Below, one piece after another: positions 41,656 to 43,757 of a DNA stretch of 43,757 nucleotides. Below the pieces are notes generated by a model, which saw only the letters and a list, made by a program, of their open reading frames with translations, was not told the DNA's origin and ran no database searches. The translations under genes and the position numbers were made by a program. The stretch comes from Bacillota bacterium (GTDB taxonomy: Bacteria > Bacillota > Clostridia > Oscillospirales > Ruminococcaceae): positions 1 through 43,757 of the forward strand of contig JAEZVA010000095.1 of NCBI GenBank assembly GCA_023443315.1. The letters run 5' to 3'. Numbering within the stretch: position 1 is the stretch's first letter; each line of letters starts with the position of its first letter.

Positions 41656-41684
41656 TGTCACAAAAGTATCTCCTCATCCGTTAT
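41656..41684 (+). promoter_or_regulatory. ECF promoter motif, copy C
   Basis: TGTCACAAAA (41656-41665), 13 bases, CGTTAT (41679-41684), followed by AACAGTTAGAAG. 49 bases before the lipoprotein ATG at 41734. Confidence 0.7.
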
Positions 41685-41733
41685 AACAGTTAGAAGCACA
41701 GGAAACGCCCTGGGCAGAAAGCGAGGGTTTGCA

Positions 41734-42573
41734 ATGAGCGGGTTTTACAGGACGACTGCGGTGTGGTTTGTTATGATGCTGTCCCTTTGTATTGCGCTGA
41801 CCGCCTGCGGCGGGCAAAGGCAGGTGTCGGCGTCGGGCGACGGCGGGGGAGGGGGCGCGTTACAGGCGAGCAGCGGACAGGGTGACGCACTCTCCCCAGT
41901 AGCCGAAAAACCGCTCGCCGAGATGAGCTACGAGGAGTATTTCTCCAAAGAACGGGCATGGGTGGATGAAACCGCCTATGACGGGTTTGGATATACTATC
42001 GATGACCGAGGGCGTCTTGTTCGTCATCGAGAAGAATATGTAGACGTGCCGGAAGAACATACCCTGATAAAACAGGACGAAACGGTGATCTATTCGGACG
42101 GCACCGTTTCGGAGTACACGCTGGTATCTGGCAACCCCGTTTTTATTGCGGATGGGCACAGAATTGTGCAGACAGACCCGAGCGGGAACAATCAGATGCT
42201 GGTTTACAAGCAAAACGGCGGGCAGGAAATTGCTAGGCTGTTTGCCACGCGGGAGCTGTTGTATTTTCAAAAAGGAAAGACGATATACCGGCTTCACCGC
42301 ATGTCGCAGACTGTGGAGGAGATTGTGACCAAGGAGACGATGACCGACTGGCGACCGCTTTCAAACTACACCGTCGTGTGGTTTGAGGTTTCGGCGGAGT
42401 GGCAGGCGTATCTGGACGGCGGTGGAGACCCCTTGGACGAAAACCAGCAAGCAATAATCGGCACGGAGACCGCCTTTGTTCACAATGCCAAAACCAAAGA
42501 GGAGCGCGAGGTGGTAGCAGACAAGTTCGGTATTCACTATGACATTGACGGGATACCGTGGGACGCGCAGTGA
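41734..42573 (+). CDS. Hypothetical lipoprotein of the ECF regulon
   Basis: 279 residues: lipoprotein signal MSGFYRTTAVWFVMMLSLCIALTAC (lipobox LTAC), a Gly/Ser-rich linker (GDGGGGGALQASSGQG), then a domain with short strand repeats (YTIDDRGRLVRHREEYVD, VSEYTLVSGNPVFIADGHRIVQTD, TIYRLHRMSQTVEEIVT), possibly a few propeller-like blades. GCGAGGG is 6 bases before the ATG. Preceded by ECF motif copy C and followed after 25 bases by another exported protein gene, so the two should be co-transcribed. No family recognised. Confidence 0.8.
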   Translation: MSGFYRTTAVWFVMMLSLCIALTACGGQRQVSASGDGGGGGALQASSGQGDALSPVAEKPLAEMSYEEYFSKERAWVDETAYDGFGYTIDDRGRLVRHREEYVDVPEEHTLIKQDETVIYSDGTVSEYTLVSGNPVFIADGHRIVQTDPSGNNQMLVYKQNGGQEIARLFATRELLYFQKGKTIYRLHRMSQTVEEIVTKETMTDWRPLSNYTVVWFEVSAEWQAYLDGGGDPLDENQQAIIGTETAFVHNAKTKEEREVVADKFGIHYDIDGIPWDAQ

Positions 42574-42598
42574 AAGTGTTTGAGAGAGGGGAAATAGG

Positions 42599-43447
42599 AT
42601 GAAAAAGCGAATCTCGTTATTGTTGGTTTTACTGCTTTGCGTCCTCATGGCAGTATCAATATCAGCGGAAGAAGCGTTTGACTGGCAGGCGCTAGAGCAA
42701 AGCTATTATGAGGGAACGTCTCCGTTTATTTCTGACGTACAGTCATTTACAAAGAATAAAAATAATAACAGGGATAGTCGGGTGGATTACAGCATTGCGG
42801 TTGAGCGGTTTGGTCTTAAGTATGATATGTTAAGCCCTGACGCGGTGGGGGAAAAGGAACGATTCGCCGCAGAGTTTGTTGGTGGGGCAAGTCTTTGGGA
42901 TATGGCTGAAAGTTCGGGAGTTTTGTATGCTCCATTTTTTGATGAGAATGGAGAAGGAACCGCAATAATCAGTAAAGACGGCACTTATGAACAAGCCTTT
43001 GGCGGTGATGGCGGAAATAAATACAAACTGGTTCTAGTAACCGAGTTGAAGAACAGTTTGCTTCAATCTAACCTTAAACTCACGGACACGAAATTATATC
43101 ATCTTTTTGTCCCCGATATCTGCTCCGGCGTACTCTTTACAGACGGGGCATCGGAGTACTATTACGTACAAGTTTCCAACTTTGCAAGTATAAAGGAAGG
43201 CACACTGTATGCCGCCGCCGATTTGGTGGACGCCATTGTAAAGGAGGAAAACATCAAGCCCGCGCAGCCCGTGGTGCTGACCTACGACGAGAACGGCGAG
43301 TTGATTCCGCCCGACACCGGAATGGGCGGTGCGGAAGATAATGCATCCCCCGGTTTTGATTGGCTCGTTGTTCCGATTGTTTTGGGTGCGCTGCTGCTTG
43401 TGGCGGGTCTGGTTGTAATGATAAAAAGGAGAATGGCGAAACGATAA
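42599..43447 (+). CDS. Hypothetical type I membrane protein
   Basis: 282 residues: signal peptide MKKRISLLLVLLLCVLMAVSISA, an outside domain of about 220 residues, a Pro/Gly-rich stretch and one C-terminal span (WLVVPIVLGALLLVAGLVVMI, about 255-275) ending KRRMAKR. The topology resembles TPM/YgcG-like proteins, but I see no TPM motif, so no family is assigned. GAGAGGGG lies about 8 bases before the ATG. It starts 25 bases after the preceding lipoprotein gene and probably belongs to the same ECF-driven transcript. Confidence 0.8.
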   Translation: MKKRISLLLVLLLCVLMAVSISAEEAFDWQALEQSYYEGTSPFISDVQSFTKNKNNNRDSRVDYSIAVERFGLKYDMLSPDAVGEKERFAAEFVGGASLWDMAESSGVLYAPFFDENGEGTAIISKDGTYEQAFGGDGGNKYKLVLVTELKNSLLQSNLKLTDTKLYHLFVPDICSGVLFTDGASEYYYVQVSNFASIKEGTLYAAADLVDAIVKEENIKPAQPVVLTYDENGELIPPDTGMGGAEDNASPGFDWLVVPIVLGALLLVAGLVVMIKRRMAKR

Positions 43448-43453
43448 GTTACC

Positions 43454-43485
43454 ACACGCCCCGCCTGCAACGAACAGGAGGGGCG
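43454..43485 (+). terminator. Terminator after the type I membrane protein gene
   Basis: ACACGCCCC / GGGGCGTGT with an inner CCTG / CAGG stem and one bulged A, followed by a T-rich tract. Confidence 0.7.
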
Positions 43486-43509
43486 TGTTCTTGTTTCCCA
43501 CTATTTTAA

Positions 43510-43757
43510 CTACAGCGGGATATTTGTCATGCGTACCGAGGGCTTGGGGTCAAAGCGGCCGGTGAAATCCTCGCTGGCGCATTCTTTGAGAGGTAGCGTT
43601 ACGGGCGCGCCCTGCGCTGCCGAGAGGTACACCGCGAGTACGAGCTCCAGCGCCCTGCGCCCCGCCTCGCCGTCGATGGCGGGTGCGGTGCGGGTTTGTA
43701 TGGCGCGCAGCACATCCGCGTACAGCGGTGTGTGCCCAAAGCCGTACACGTTGGGCG
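43510..43757 (-). CDS. Gfo/Idh/MocA-type oxidoreductase (partial, C-terminal end)
   Basis: Only the last 82 residues are in the window; the reading frame runs off the right edge and the GTG at 43749 is an internal Val codon. The segment NVYGFGHTPLYADVLRAIQTRTAPAIDGEAGRRALELVLAVYLSAAQGAPVTLPL has the typical end of NAD(P)-dependent sugar or inositol dehydrogenases (Gfo/Idh/MocA): a helix with LxxAIxxxxxPxxxGExGRRALELVLAxYxSAxxGxPVxLPL. Substrate unknown. Confidence 0.85.
   Translation of the reverse strand, partial: PNVYGFGHTPLYADVLRAIQTRTAPAIDGEAGRRALELVLAVYLSAAQGAPVTLPLKECASEDFTGRFDPKPSVRMTNIPL

Larger units (their letters stand above)
41425..41733. other. 309-base region: terminator and ECF promoter
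   Basis: Holds the terminator at 41491-41536 and the ECF motif at 41656-41684. The part between them is A/T-rich with nothing else recognised. Confidence 0.6.

Overview
The window looks like chromosomal DNA of a Gram-positive anaerobe, most likely a Clostridia member near the Oscillospirales/Ruminococcaceae. This is inferred from many lipoproteins with a lipobox, a SleB-type cortex hydrolase, a clostripain-like protease, a YfhO/CsbB-type teichoic acid glycosylation pair, a pyruvate kinase with a C-terminal PEP-utiliser domain, strong AGGAGG ribosome sites and short intergenic palindromes of the GTAGGG... type. Most genes are GC-rich; two islands, the restriction-modification cassette and the 25.6-28.4 kb lipoprotein block, are visibly richer in A+T.

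Layout. 1-4.5 kb: an ABC export operon (ATPase cut by the window edge, ABC-2 permease, GldG-like protein, DUF4340 protein). 4.6-6.7 kb: a type II restriction-modification cassette resembling HaeIII (GGCC), with near-identical terminator hairpins on both sides. 6.7-19 kb: mostly housekeeping and envelope genes (esterase lipoprotein, two PH-domain membrane proteins split by palindromic repeats, lipoprotein, SleB-like hydrolase, DUF503, membrane-anchored protein, alanine racemase, AAA ATPase, GNAT, YchF). 19-25 kb: one 1974-residue secreted protein with two beta-helix modules and Ig-like repeats. 25.6-28.4 kb: two paralogous lipoproteins plus a third. 28.5-32.3 kb: YfhO and a polyprenol-type glycosyltransferase. 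32.6-35.8 kb: membrane protein, clostripain-like lipoprotein, TM2 protein. 36-39.4 kb: pyruvate kinase, DedA, RpiB. 39.6-43.4 kb: an ECF sigma factor, its probable DUF4367 anti-sigma partner and three exported proteins. The right edge cuts an oxidoreductase of the Gfo/Idh/MocA type.

The most interesting signal is in the last block. The motif TGTCACAAAA-N13-CGTTAT occurs three times with identical spacing: in front of the secreted protein at 40996, in front of the lipoprotein at 41734, and inside the sigma-factor gene, upstream of the putative anti-sigma gene. It reads as the promoter of this ECF sigma factor and predicts a local envelope regulon with a nested internal promoter. A second system-level signal is that GGCC, the expected target of the restriction-modification cassette, is strikingly rare across the window.
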